A stretch of DNA of 11,873 nt from JBGVMW01 sp045125095 (GTDB lineage: Bacteria > Bacillota > Clostridia > Lachnospirales > Lachnospiraceae): positions 1 through 11,873 of the forward strand of contig JBGVMW010000176.1 in NCBI GenBank assembly GCA_045125095.1, in the 5' to 3' direction. This document shows positions 6,633-11,873 of the stretch, one piece after another. How positions within the stretch are numbered: position 1 is the first letter of the stretch; each line of letters begins with the position of its first letter. The translations under genes and the position numbers were made by a program. The notes below the pieces were generated by a model. The model was not told the origin of the DNA. It worked only from the letters and a program-made list of their open reading frames with translations, and did not search any database.

Positions 6633-7478
6633 TTACACATTTCTTCTAAGAAATACAGAAAACATTGTTCCTTTCTCTATTTGAGAACTTACTTTTATGT
6701 AGCCACCTTGTCCTGATATAATCTCTCTTGCAAGATATAAACCCAATCCTACACCTTCCTCCTGCTGTGTTGTAGAACATTTATAAAATCTACCAAAAAT
6801 CTTTGGCAAATCATTTTCAGCAATACCTATACCATTATCTCGTATGTCAATCCTTGTAAACAAGGAATATTCATTGACTGTTATTTGAATGTTACCACCA
6901 ATATTTGTATATTTCACAGCATTATCCACAATATTGCCGATCGCTTCACTTGTCCATTTCATGTCGAAAAGTGCTTCACCATCAACAGAAGATACGTCTA
7001 TATAAATATCTTTCATTGATGCTTTCGGTTCCACTTGCGTAACCACCTTTTCAATTAATTCACTAACCGAATTCTTCTCTGGAACCGTCTGAATCACTCC
7101 ACTTTCCAATCTTGATATTTTAACCAACGATTGTGTTAAAAAGGACAATTTTTCTGCCTGAAAGTGGATTGCCTCCAACATCTCTTTACTTTTTTCATCT
7201 TGTATCTCTTCCGCCAATAATTCGGAATACAACAGCATATTTGCTATCGGTGTTTTTGTTTGATGGGAAATATCAGATATCAATGCATCGATTCTTTCCT
7301 TTTCGTCATTCAACTGTTGTTTTCCCAATTGATTCATTTTCAAGTATTGTGCTAACTTCGTTTCCAAAGCAGACATTTTCGTTTCGTCAAAAGAAGTCTC
7401 TATGGGTTCTCCTGAAATGGCATGTTCTAACATCAAATTCAAACGTTCCATAACACGGTCTGCACTCCACAAATTCAT
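6633..7478 (-). CDS. sensor histidine kinase without membrane segments
   Basis: This 281-aa protein has every kinase motif. The H-box is DISHQTKTPIAN (phosphorylated His72), the N-box NIVDNAVKYT (181-191 region), the G1 box DIRDNGIGI (211-219), the F-box FGRFYK (228-233) and the G2 box GVGLGLYL (242-249). The first 60 residues are charged and helical; no signal peptide or membrane helix is visible, so it should be cytoplasmic. The start is firm: the ribosome binding site GGGAGGAG overlaps the last codons of the response regulator gene, and only 3 bases separate the two genes. It is not obviously truncated. It probably phosphorylates the neighbouring regulator and senses the state of the transporter or an internal signal. 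The signal is unknown. Confidence 0.9.
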   Translation of the reverse strand: MNLWSADRVMERLNLMLEHAISGEPIETSFDETKMSALETKLAQYLKMNQLGKQQLNDEKERIDALISDISHQTKTPIANMLLYSELLAEEIQDEKSKEMLEAIHFQAEKLSFLTQSLVKISRLESGVIQTVPEKNSVSELIEKVVTQVEPKASMKDIYIDVSSVDGEALFDMKWTSEAIGNIVDNAVKYTNIGGNIQITVNEYSLFTRIDIRDNGIGIAENDLPKIFGRFYKCSTTQQEEGVGLGLYLAREIISGQGGYIKVSSQIEKGTMFSVFLRRNV

Positions 7479-7481
7479 ACG

Positions 7482-8153
7482 TTACTCCTCCCATTTATAT
7501 CCAATGCCATATACCGTTTTAATATATTGTGGTTTCGTAGGTACTTCTTCTATCTTATCCCTCAAACGCTTTATCACCACAGACAATGCGTTCTCATCTA
7601 CATATTCGGCACCATCTGTCCATATTCTGTCGATCAAAACACCTCTCTCTAACGTTATTCCCTTATTCTCGATCAACATTCGAAGTAATTTTTGCTCTGT
7701 TTTACTTAGCTCAATCTGTTCCTCCGAAACCATGTACATCATTTCTTGGAAGTTAAACATAAAACGTTCGGATTGATAACCCACAAATTCCTTATTCTCA
7801 ACACTTCTGATTCTTGCATTCACTCTGGCTCTTAATATTGCAAGGCTAAATGGCTTTGTAATATAGTCATCTGCTCCTAACTCCAAACCGGTAACAATAT
7901 CTGTTTCCATATCATTAGCTGTCAACAAAATAATCGGTACATTATACCTTATCTTCAGTTCTTGTAAATAGTCTAATCCATTCCCATCTGGTAGATTGAT
8001 ATCTAAAACAATAAGTGAAACACTAGCAGTATCTACTTGCCTTGCCTCCTTAATGCTAAAACACTGGATAATCGTATTATCCGGACTCTGCAAAGCCAGT
8101 TTCACACCATTGGATAATGATACATCATCTTCTATTAATAATATATTTCTCAA
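7482..8153 (-). CDS. OmpR-family response regulator
   Basis: This 223-aa protein has a receiver domain with the acidic pocket LLIEDD (Asp9, Asp10), phosphorylation site Asp51 in LIVLDINLPDG, Thr78 in LLTAND and Lys100 in ITKPFS. A C-terminal winged helix follows (about residues 125-222) that ends with the typical YIKTVYGIGYKWEE. The TTG at 8153, giving MRNILLIEDD, is the best start. It lies about 20 bases after the predicted transcription start, and a weak GAGTGA site precedes it. An upstream in-frame TTG at 8192 lies before the promoter's -10 box and is unlikely. It is the first gene of the kinase-transporter operon and probably activates the transporter genes and perhaps itself. Confidence 0.9.
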   Translation of the reverse strand: MRNILLIEDDVSLSNGVKLALQSPDNTIIQCFSIKEARQVDTASVSLIVLDINLPDGNGLDYLQELKIRYNVPIILLTANDMETDIVTGLELGADDYITKPFSLAILRARVNARIRSVENKEFVGYQSERFMFNFQEMMYMVSEEQIELSKTEQKLLRMLIENKGITLERGVLIDRIWTDGAEYVDENALSVVIKRLRDKIEEVPTKPQYIKTVYGIGYKWEE

Positions 8154-8180
8154 TATCGCATCACTCTTTTCTTTTTTCAA

Positions 8181-8209
8181 ATTATACTGCAATAGCTATT
8201 ACATTTCAT
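8181..8209 (-). promoter_or_regulatory. promoter of the response regulator operon
   Basis: On the minus strand the -10 box is the consensus TATAAT (8181-8186). A weak -35 box ATGAAA (8204-8209) lies 17 bases upstream. The predicted start of transcription is about 20 bases before the TTG start codon of the response regulator. The weak -35 leaves room for activation. Confidence 0.5.
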
Positions 8210-8236
8210 CATATTACCTAAAAATAACTTACTTAT

Positions 8237-8476
8237 TCACCATACTTCCAAACTATCAAGCGCATCCAGCCAAGCCTGCATTTCGCCATCCAAAGCTAGT
8301 CGAGCATACTCAAGTGGCTCATCTATTGCCAAAGCATTCAGCGAATTTTGTGAGCAAAGAGTTGTTCTTAATCCATCTTCAGCCTTATTACAATCAATCC
8401 GTAATATGTAATTTTCAAATGTGGTTACATCAATACTGTTCGTTTGAGCGTTATAGTCTGCATATATCAATCTCAT
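8237..8476 (-). CDS. small protein resembling DUF6061
   Basis: This 79-aa protein has no known function. It begins MRLIYADYNAQTNSIDVT, a short beta-rich start, and ends with an acidic helical stretch containing EPLEYARLALDGEMQAWL. The pattern resembles DUF6061 proteins, which as I recall are small proteins found near mobile elements in Clostridia; this assignment is from memory and not certain. The ATG at 8476 is chosen because AAAGGA lies 8 bases upstream; an in-frame start further up has no such site. There is no membrane segment and no cysteine cluster. It is followed after about 30 bases by the response regulator promoter, so it is probably a separate transcript. Confidence 0.6.
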   Translation of the reverse strand: MRLIYADYNAQTNSIDVTTFENYILRIDCNKAEDGLRTTLCSQNSLNALAIDEPLEYARLALDGEMQAWLDALDSLEVW

Positions 8477-8541
8477 CTTATCAGTCCTTTCTTGAAAATG
8501 TATTATAAGCATTCCATCCAGTCCCAACTGCCATTTTTATA

Positions 8542-8555
8542 ATTTGTTATAAGTT
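8542..8555. repeat. 14-base direct repeat, copy 1
   Basis: ATTTGTTATAAGTT here is identical to 9688-9701. A second short match, TGAGACTGAAA, occurs at 8701-8711 and 9715-9725. The spacing between the two motifs differs: about 145 bases here and 13 bases at the other copy. Confidence 0.6.
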
Positions 8556-8573
8556 GTTACCAGATTTTCTTTC

Positions 8574-8609
8574 CCTTGTTTTTTCCCTTATGGGGGTTCG
8601 TAAACAAGG
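8574..8609. repeat. inverted repeat with inner C-run/G-run stem
   Basis: CCTTGTTT (8574-8581) pairs perfectly with AAACAAGG (8602-8609). Inside, CCC (8585-8587) can pair with part of the GGGGG run at 8592-8596 around TTAT. The layout resembles a protein-bound DNA site, such as a recombination or transfer site, but no function can be assigned. Confidence 0.5.
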
Positions 8610-8614
8610 ATAGA

Positions 8615-8634
8615 ACGATATAACACGATATAAC
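8615..8634. repeat. two tandem 10-bp direct repeats
   Basis: ACGATATAAC occurs twice head to tail (8615-8624 and 8625-8634). The second copy runs into an 11-base palindrome, ATAACAGTTAT (8630-8640). A 10-bp period puts both copies on the same face of the helix, as in binding sites for response regulators or replication/partition proteins. It lies about 140 bases upstream of the DUF6061-like start. Confidence 0.55.
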
Positions 8635-8686
8635 AGTTATTAAATCCCTAAAAACACCTCAAGTGAGAATTCAAATCTTCTGTTGT

Positions 8687-8711
8687 TTTCAATCTCACCG
8701 TGAGACTGAAA
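8687..8711. repeat. 25-base near-perfect palindrome
   Basis: Arms of 12 bases flank one central base. The arms are TTTCAATCTCAC and GTGAGACTGAAA, and the single mismatch becomes a G-U pair in minus-strand RNA. On the plus strand it is followed by a T-rich tail, but no plus-strand gene ends here. On the minus strand it lies about 60 bases after the membrane-protein gene and could be its 3' end structure. Confidence 0.5.
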
Positions 8712-8773
8712 TTTTTGTTATTTTCATCTGCATGTTTACAATGACTTAACTGCAATACAAAGTTTTTCTTGCA

Positions 8774-9109
8774 TTACTTATACTTTGCTCCTTCTAGTAC
8801 AGATAAATTAATCAACTTTTCTTTTGTTTTCTTGTCATTTATATAACGCACCAAAACCCACCTGTCATCTACATCAATAATTTCACAGGCAGTATCATAT
8901 AAATCTATATCCAGATTGTCATCGTCAAACTTAAGAATCATCTGCTTTCCAATGTTCTTAGCTAATATATTCTTCACTTTATCACTATTTCCCTTTAAAC
9001 AATTTTCTTCTTTTTTTAATCGCTTCTTCAAACTTTGGATTTCACCAGACAGAGAGCCACACCATAAAAATAGAATGACAAGAGCAATTTTTAATATTGT
9101 TTCATTCAT
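8774..9109 (-). CDS. small membrane-anchored protein sharing a domain with the upstream Xre regulator
   Basis: This 111-aa protein starts with one hydrophobic helix (about residues 5-20, LKIALVILFLWCG). A short charged, probably coiled-coil segment (SLKKRLKKEEN) follows, then a soluble beta-rich domain (about residues 50-108). That domain lines up without gaps with the C-terminus of the regulator encoded just upstream: GK, DIDLYD, CEI, VRY, KKT and LI match or are similar, about 16 identities in 54 positions counted by eye. The start is 4 bases after the upstream stop codon, and the ribosome binding site GGAGG lies inside the upstream gene, so translation is probably coupled. The pattern loosely resembles a small Sm/SH3-like barrel. 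A membrane partner that sequesters the regulator is a reasonable guess, not shown. Confidence 0.65.
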   Translation of the reverse strand: MNETILKIALVILFLWCGSLSGEIQSLKKRLKKEENCLKGNSDKVKNILAKNIGKQMILKFDDDNLDIDLYDTACEIIDVDDRWVLVRYINDKKTKEKLINLSVLEGAKYK

Positions 9110-9113
9110 TTTC

Positions 9114-9545
9114 CTAATCCTCCACTAATTCCAAGGACGCTATTTTCGATATGGCAATCAAATTAACCTCTGTCCCTTTATTCTTTACATAACTTACCTT
9201 CATAAAATCTTCTTCAAGCCCAAGGATTTCACAAACCTTATCAAAATAGTCTACATCTATATCTCCATCTAATAAATCTATTTTTACTTTTTTACCCACT
9301 AAACCTTTAAGTAGTCGTGTTTGCATAAACGGCTTTCCTTTTCCGACAGTATCGCAATCCTTTTTTGTCACATTTTCTTTCAACAGATAGTCACAACTTA
9401 CACCTAAAATATCCGATAAACGCAAAATCTTTTCCATCTCAGGATATGCCTGATTCTGCTCCCAACGAGAGATTGACTGTCTTGTTACACCCAAAAGCTC
9501 AGCAAGCTGCTCCTGCGTCAGATTTTTCGTTCTCCTTGCTTCCAC
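9114..9545 (-). CDS. Xre-family HTH regulator with C-terminal beta-rich domain; start codon uncertain
   Basis: The N-terminus is a clear HTH_3 domain: NLTQEQLAELLGVTRQSISRWEQNQAYPEM, followed by ILRLSDILGVSCDYLL. The C-terminal ~60 residues (GKKVKIDLLDGDIDVDYFDK onward) form a separate small domain that recurs in the next gene. The listed start is the GTG at 9545, with GGAG 8 bases upstream, but this cuts into the first helix of the HTH fold. The strong ribosome binding site AAGGAGG at 9576-9582 lies 9 bases before an in-frame ACG (9566) that would give xSIGEKIVEARR, the usual start of this family. Either the start has mutated from ATG to ACG, or a rare start codon or the GTG is used. It is co-transcribed with the membrane-anchored gene. 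Confidence 0.75.
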   Translation of the reverse strand: MEARRTKNLTQEQLAELLGVTRQSISRWEQNQAYPEMEKILRLSDILGVSCDYLLKENVTKKDCDTVGKGKPFMQTRLLKGLVGKKVKIDLLDGDIDVDYFDKVCEILGLEEDFMKVSYVKNKGTEVNLIAISKIASLELVED

Positions 9546-9726
9546 AATCTTTTCTCCGATGCTCGTGCTACAAATCCTCCTTCAAAATCATTATATGTTA
9601 CTATCATTCTATTTCCTTTTTTTATAAGTTCAACAAATTTCTAATTGCATTATGTAACATTTGGCGTGCATCCCCTTGAAATTCAATATTTGTTATAAGT
9701 TATTTTTTCAACCATGAGACTGAAAG
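9546..9726 (-). promoter_or_regulatory. upstream region of the Xre regulator with repeated motifs
   Basis: This 181-base gap holds the leader of the Xre regulator. ATGTTAC (9595-9601) recurs inverted as GTAACAT (9654-9660). TATAAGTT occurs at 9623-9630 and 9694-9701, and a third time at 8548-8555 upstream of the DUF6061-like gene. TATAAT on the minus strand (9590-9595) is too close to the ribosome binding site to be the main -10 box, so the promoter is not firmly placed. The motifs are candidate operators for the Xre regulator. Confidence 0.35.
9688..9701. repeat. 14-base direct repeat, copy 2
   Basis: This is the second copy of ATTTGTTATAAGTT, in the same orientation as 8542-8555. The pair flanks the DNA holding the Xre regulator and its membrane partner. 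Confidence 0.6.
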
Positions 9727-10191
9727 TTATCTTCCTGCCAAGTGCTTTCCAACAACATACACTCCAGCCAGCATTTCCACGATTGACAATCCCAATAGTA
9801 AGCCAGAAATAAAGTCCTTAATATCTGAACCTCCAACTGCATATGAAAGAGCCTGTAATGCAATACCCATTACAATAAGCATAATTCCATATAATATATT
9901 TTTTTGCTTTTCTAACTCTTGTGTTCTTCTTAGCAAATCTAAAATCTGCTCATCATCATAGGTTCGAACACTTTTTTCTTCAGATTTTTCACCATCCAGC
10001 AGTTCTGCCACTGTAACTTCAAGTTCTTCACATAAACTCTTTACAATAGAATAGTCAGGCATGCATTTGCCTGTTTCCCACTTTGAAATAGTCTTATTGG
10101 AAACCCCAAGTTTCTCTGCTAATTGTTCCTGTGTTAGATTTCTCTGTTTTCTCTTTAATGCTATAAATTTTCCTGTAACTAATTGGTTCAT
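9727..10191 (-). CDS. membrane-bound HTH regulator
   Basis: This 154-aa protein joins an Xre-type HTH domain to two membrane helices. The HTH (residues ~8-66) includes NLTQEQLAEKLGVSNKTISKWE and the closing CEELEVTVAELLDGE. A charged helical linker (70-97) follows, then hydrophobic segments at about 98-118 and 126-148. The ATG at 10191 is chosen because GGAGG lies 7 bases upstream; an in-frame ATG six codons earlier lacks a site. Such proteins keep a DNA-binding domain at the membrane and may respond to membrane state or a partner protein. Neighbours on both sides are separated by 97 to 181 bases, so it is probably its own transcription unit. The target genes are unknown; autoregulation is common in this family. 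Confidence 0.8.
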   Translation of the reverse strand: MNQLVTGKFIALKRKQRNLTQEQLAEKLGVSNKTISKWETGKCMPDYSIVKSLCEELEVTVAELLDGEKSEEKSVRTYDDEQILDLLRRTQELEKQKNILYGIMLIVMGIALQALSYAVGGSDIKDFISGLLLGLSIVEMLAGVYVVGKHLAGR

Positions 10192-10214
10192 ATGTATTCC
10201 TCCATTCATTTGAT

Positions 10215-10243
10215 GCTATAAAGGTATCATTTTGATTGTTGAA
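10215..10243 (-). promoter_or_regulatory. weak candidate promoter of the membrane-bound HTH gene
   Basis: On the minus strand TTCAAC (10238-10243) and TATAGC (10215-10220) are 17 bases apart and lie upstream of the GGAGG site. Both boxes match the consensus only partly. The rest of the 10192-10306 gap holds a 6-bp hairpin at 10266-10284 and a short AATAA/TTATT stem with a T-run on the minus strand that may end the GyrI-like transcript. Confidence 0.35.
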
Positions 10244-10306
10244 AAATAATCCCTTATTAGGAGAATATAGGTGGAATCCCTATAAAATAGCAAATTTTCT
10301 AAAAAA

Positions 10307-10924
10307 TCATTGTACTTGATAACGCAAAATAGTTTTCTGTTTGCTTTTTTCCACTCTGTTGGCGTTATTCAGATAGATTTCCCTGTGGACAAGCGCGCTA
10401 CGCTTCAGTCCCTGCTCCTTAGCATACCGATCCATTTTTTCAAAAGAAGTCAGCTCGTCATCAAATGATCCGACATGCAGGATTTCTATACATTTTCCGT
10501 CCTGCATGGTGTCAAACCGAATTTCTCCATACAACGGTGTAGGTTTTTTGACTTTTACTCTTTCCAATGCTGTCTGCACCATATCGACAGTAATATAATC
10601 TGGCTGGCGTATCATAATAGTATATTCCAGATTTTCTTTGATAAATTCTCCAGCTATTTTTTGCTTCCAAATACCCTCTAAAGGATAAACAGTAAAATCT
10701 TGAACCTCGCTTGAAATATTTCCGCTAGCAACTGCGGCTTTATAATTCATTTTAATGGCATACGCCAATGAATATAAGGCAGACACCTTATCTGAAAAAT
10801 CGGTGTTGTTGGGGTTTCCCTCACCGCTAATCATAATATACTGCTGTGTTGGCACATCGACAACGCCAGGAGTAATCTTTGCTCCATATAAGTATTTTTC
10901 ATGCTTTTTCCACTCGTGCTTCAT
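10307..10924 (-). CDS. GyrI-like effector-binding domain protein
   Basis: This 205-aa protein belongs to the GyrI-like (SHV-fold) small-molecule-binding family. Typical segments are the start HEWKKHEKYLYGAKITP, the PTQQYIMISGEGNPNN loop, the core KPTPLYGEIRFDTMQDGKCIEILHVGSFDDE, the helix SFEKMDRYAKEQGL and the end VHREIYLNN...KTILRYQVQ. It is stand-alone, with no DNA-binding domain. The ATG follows AAGGAGG by 7 bases. The gene lies 52 bases after a WYL-domain regulator, an arrangement that suggests the regulator controls it or that both respond to the same compound. The family binds hydrophobic or cationic small molecules; the actual ligand cannot be told. Confidence 0.85.
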   Translation of the reverse strand: MKHEWKKHEKYLYGAKITPGVVDVPTQQYIMISGEGNPNNTDFSDKVSALYSLAYAIKMNYKAAVASGNISSEVQDFTVYPLEGIWKQKIAGEFIKENLEYTIMIRQPDYITVDMVQTALERVKVKKPTPLYGEIRFDTMQDGKCIEILHVGSFDDELTSFEKMDRYAKEQGLKRSALVHREIYLNNANRVEKSKQKTILRYQVQ

Positions 10925-10946
10925 AAAATAACCTCCTTATAGGCAA

Positions 10947-10987
10947 AGTATAGCAAATATAACTTGCTACCCAATGTCAAGTTATAT
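10947..10987 (-). promoter_or_regulatory. promoter/operator region of the GyrI-like gene with overlapping inverted repeats
   Basis: Two inverted repeats overlap. ATATAACTTG (10957-10966) pairs with CAAGTTATAT (10978-10987) over 10 bp with an 11-base spacer. TAGCAA (10951-10956) pairs with TTGCTA (10964-10969) over 6 bp. On the minus strand a consensus TTGACA (10975-10980) and TATACT (10947-10952) are present but 22 bases apart, too far for a normal promoter unless it is activated. The right arm overlaps the end of the WYL regulator gene. It is a likely binding site for that regulator. Confidence 0.5.
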
Positions 10988-11873
10988 ATTTCTCTTGTAT
11001 ATTTTCTACTCTCTTTTTAAGTTGTTCCCTTACACTTTGTGGCTCTATAACTTCTACACAATCACCAAACGACAACACATAGCAATATAATCTCTCATTA
11101 TCAGGCAAATCCGTCTGGACGTATAAATTGCCTTGATTGTCCTCTATAACCTCATCTGTAAATTCATCATAAACACGGAAGGCAACCCGCTTATCAAATT
11201 TCAGCTTTACCGTTATGTTTTTTTCATTCTGAATTTTCCTTTCAATCGTGGAAGGAATATATTCCGGCTGAAAATTTTCTGTATGTATTTCAATATTTTT
11301 AATTCTCGTTAGCTTGAAAAAACGGTAGTCATTTCTCAAAAGGCAAAAGCCATATAAATACCAACCCTTACCTTTAAATACCAAACGCATAGGACTGACA
11401 CGACGTTCCATATTTTCCCCTTTGCTATCGAAATAATCAAAAGATATCATCTTTCTCTGGAAAATTGCTTCTTTAATCATGTCGAATGTATTTTGCGAGG
11501 TACTGTTCTGCTTCCAATCTGAAAAGTCCACCTCGATCCAATTCACCGATTTTGCTTGAAACAATCCGCCCAATTTTGTTAATAGCACATCAGAGTTTTT
11601 CCCCTCTGTCGCAATCATGCCCTGTAATGCCATTGGTATCTGCTCTCGCTCCTGTTCTGAAAGTAAGGATTTATCCAGAGCATAGTTTTCAAGAATAGAG
11701 ATGCCGCCGCCTTTTCCTTGTGTTGCATAAATAGGAATACCCGCACTACTAATAACATCAATATCTCGGTATATCGTTCTAATGGATACTTCAAATTTTT
11801 CTGCAAGTTCGGAAGCGGTACATTTCCCCTTTTCTAAAAGATAATATACAATTCTAAACAATCGACTTTCCTG
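10977..11873 (-). CDS. WYL-domain transcriptional regulator (YafY type), start outside window
   Basis: The visible 298 residues cover nearly the whole protein; they begin QESRLFRIVYYLLEKGKC, so probably only the initiating codon is missing beyond the right edge. Domains in order are an N-terminal winged helix (SELAEKFEVSIRTIYRDIDVI with the wing AGIPIYATQGKGGGI), a middle linker, a WYL domain (RVSPMRLVFKGKGWYLYGFCLLRNDYRFFKL with the W-Y-L core) and a C-terminal WCX-type domain ending VIEPQSVREQLKKRVENIQ. WYL domains bind nucleic acids or small ligands and change the regulator's activity. It lies just upstream of the GyrI-like gene on the same strand and probably controls it. The TTG at 11861 is an ordinary leucine codon, not the start. 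Confidence 0.9.
   Translation of the reverse strand, partial: QESRLFRIVYYLLEKGKCTASELAEKFEVSIRTIYRDIDVISSAGIPIYATQGKGGGISILENYALDKSLLSEQEREQIPMALQGMIATEGKNSDVLLTKLGGLFQAKSVNWIEVDFSDWKQNSTSQNTFDMIKEAIFQRKMISFDYFDSKGENMERRVSPMRLVFKGKGWYLYGFCLLRNDYRFFKLTRIKNIEIHTENFQPEYIPSTIERKIQNEKNITVKLKFDKRVAFRVYDEFTDEVIEDNQGNLYVQTDLPDNERLYCYVLSFGDCVEVIEPQSVREQLKKRVENIQEKYIT

Larger units (their letters stand above)
8477..8773. other. gene-free stretch with several repeats
   Basis: No coding region is supported in these 297 bases. They hold an inverted repeat at 8574-8609, two tandem 10-mers at 8615-8634, a palindrome at 8687-8711 and a 14-base sequence at 8542-8555 that recurs at 9688-9701. The stretch separates the DUF6061-like gene from the regulator/membrane-protein pair and should contain the promoter of the former. 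Confidence 0.5.

Noticed and set aside
6633..7478. Kinase gene truncated at its 5' end because it lacks membrane segments
   Set aside because: The start is only 3 bases from the regulator stop codon with an ideal ribosome binding site, and the first 60 residues form a coherent helical segment, so the protein appears to be naturally soluble.
8154..8192. N-terminal extension of the response regulator starting at TTG 8192
   Set aside because: The predicted TATAAT box lies inside the extension, no ribosome binding site precedes it, and receiver domains normally begin within a few residues of the NILLIEDD strand.
7996..8508. 170-codon plus-strand open frame across the response regulator and DUF6061-like genes
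   Set aside because: It is antisense to two supported genes and to the operon promoter, and the translation shows no domain or motif.
9590..9595. TATAAT as the -10 box of the Xre regulator
   Set aside because: Transcription would start at or within the ribosome binding site at 9576-9582, and no good -35 box lies 17 bases upstream.

Overview
The window looks like part of a low-GC Gram-positive (Firmicutes) chromosome, most likely a gut Clostridia/Lachnospiraceae species. The basis is strong AGGAGG-type ribosome binding sites, AT-rich intergenic DNA, and the gene families present. No species-level call is possible from this sequence alone.

Left part (1-3272): one end of an integrative mobilizable or conjugative element. 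It holds the first 37 codons of a tyrosine integrase (minus strand, running off the left edge), a phage-type HTH repressor (minus), and a divergently transcribed excisionase-like protein (plus). A 410-bp gene-free stretch full of nested inverted repeats follows, then a MobA/MobL-type relaxase (plus). The repressor and excisionase promoters face each other across 839-1014. Both have near-consensus -35/-10 boxes and repeated operator-like motifs, as expected for a switch between quiescence and excision/transfer.

Middle part (3336-8153): a minus-strand operon, convergent with the relaxase gene. In transcription order it encodes an OmpR-family response regulator, a histidine kinase with no membrane segment, a MacB/LolD-type ABC ATPase and an FtsX-repeat permease with about eight membrane segments. 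This is the layout of a transporter-coupled two-component stress or peptide-resistance module. Its substrate cannot be told from the sequence.

Right part (8237-11873): small minus-strand genes. These are a 79-aa protein resembling DUF6061, a membrane-anchored small protein, an Xre-type regulator, a second HTH protein with two membrane helices, a GyrI-like effector-binding protein and a WYL-domain regulator cut by the right edge. The Xre regulator and the membrane-anchored protein are adjacent, probably translationally coupled, and share a related C-terminal domain. They look like a regulator with a membrane partner.

The observations most worth a second look are: (i) the nested inverted-repeat region 1357-1650 just upstream of the relaxase, a candidate oriT or structured RNA; (ii) the shared-domain regulator/membrane pair at 8774-9566; (iii) the overlapping palindromes in the integrase leader; and (iv) two genes whose best-placed start position carries a non-standard codon (ATC for the relaxase, ACG for the Xre regulator). 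No tRNA, rRNA, CRISPR array, insertion sequence or clear attachment site was recognised.
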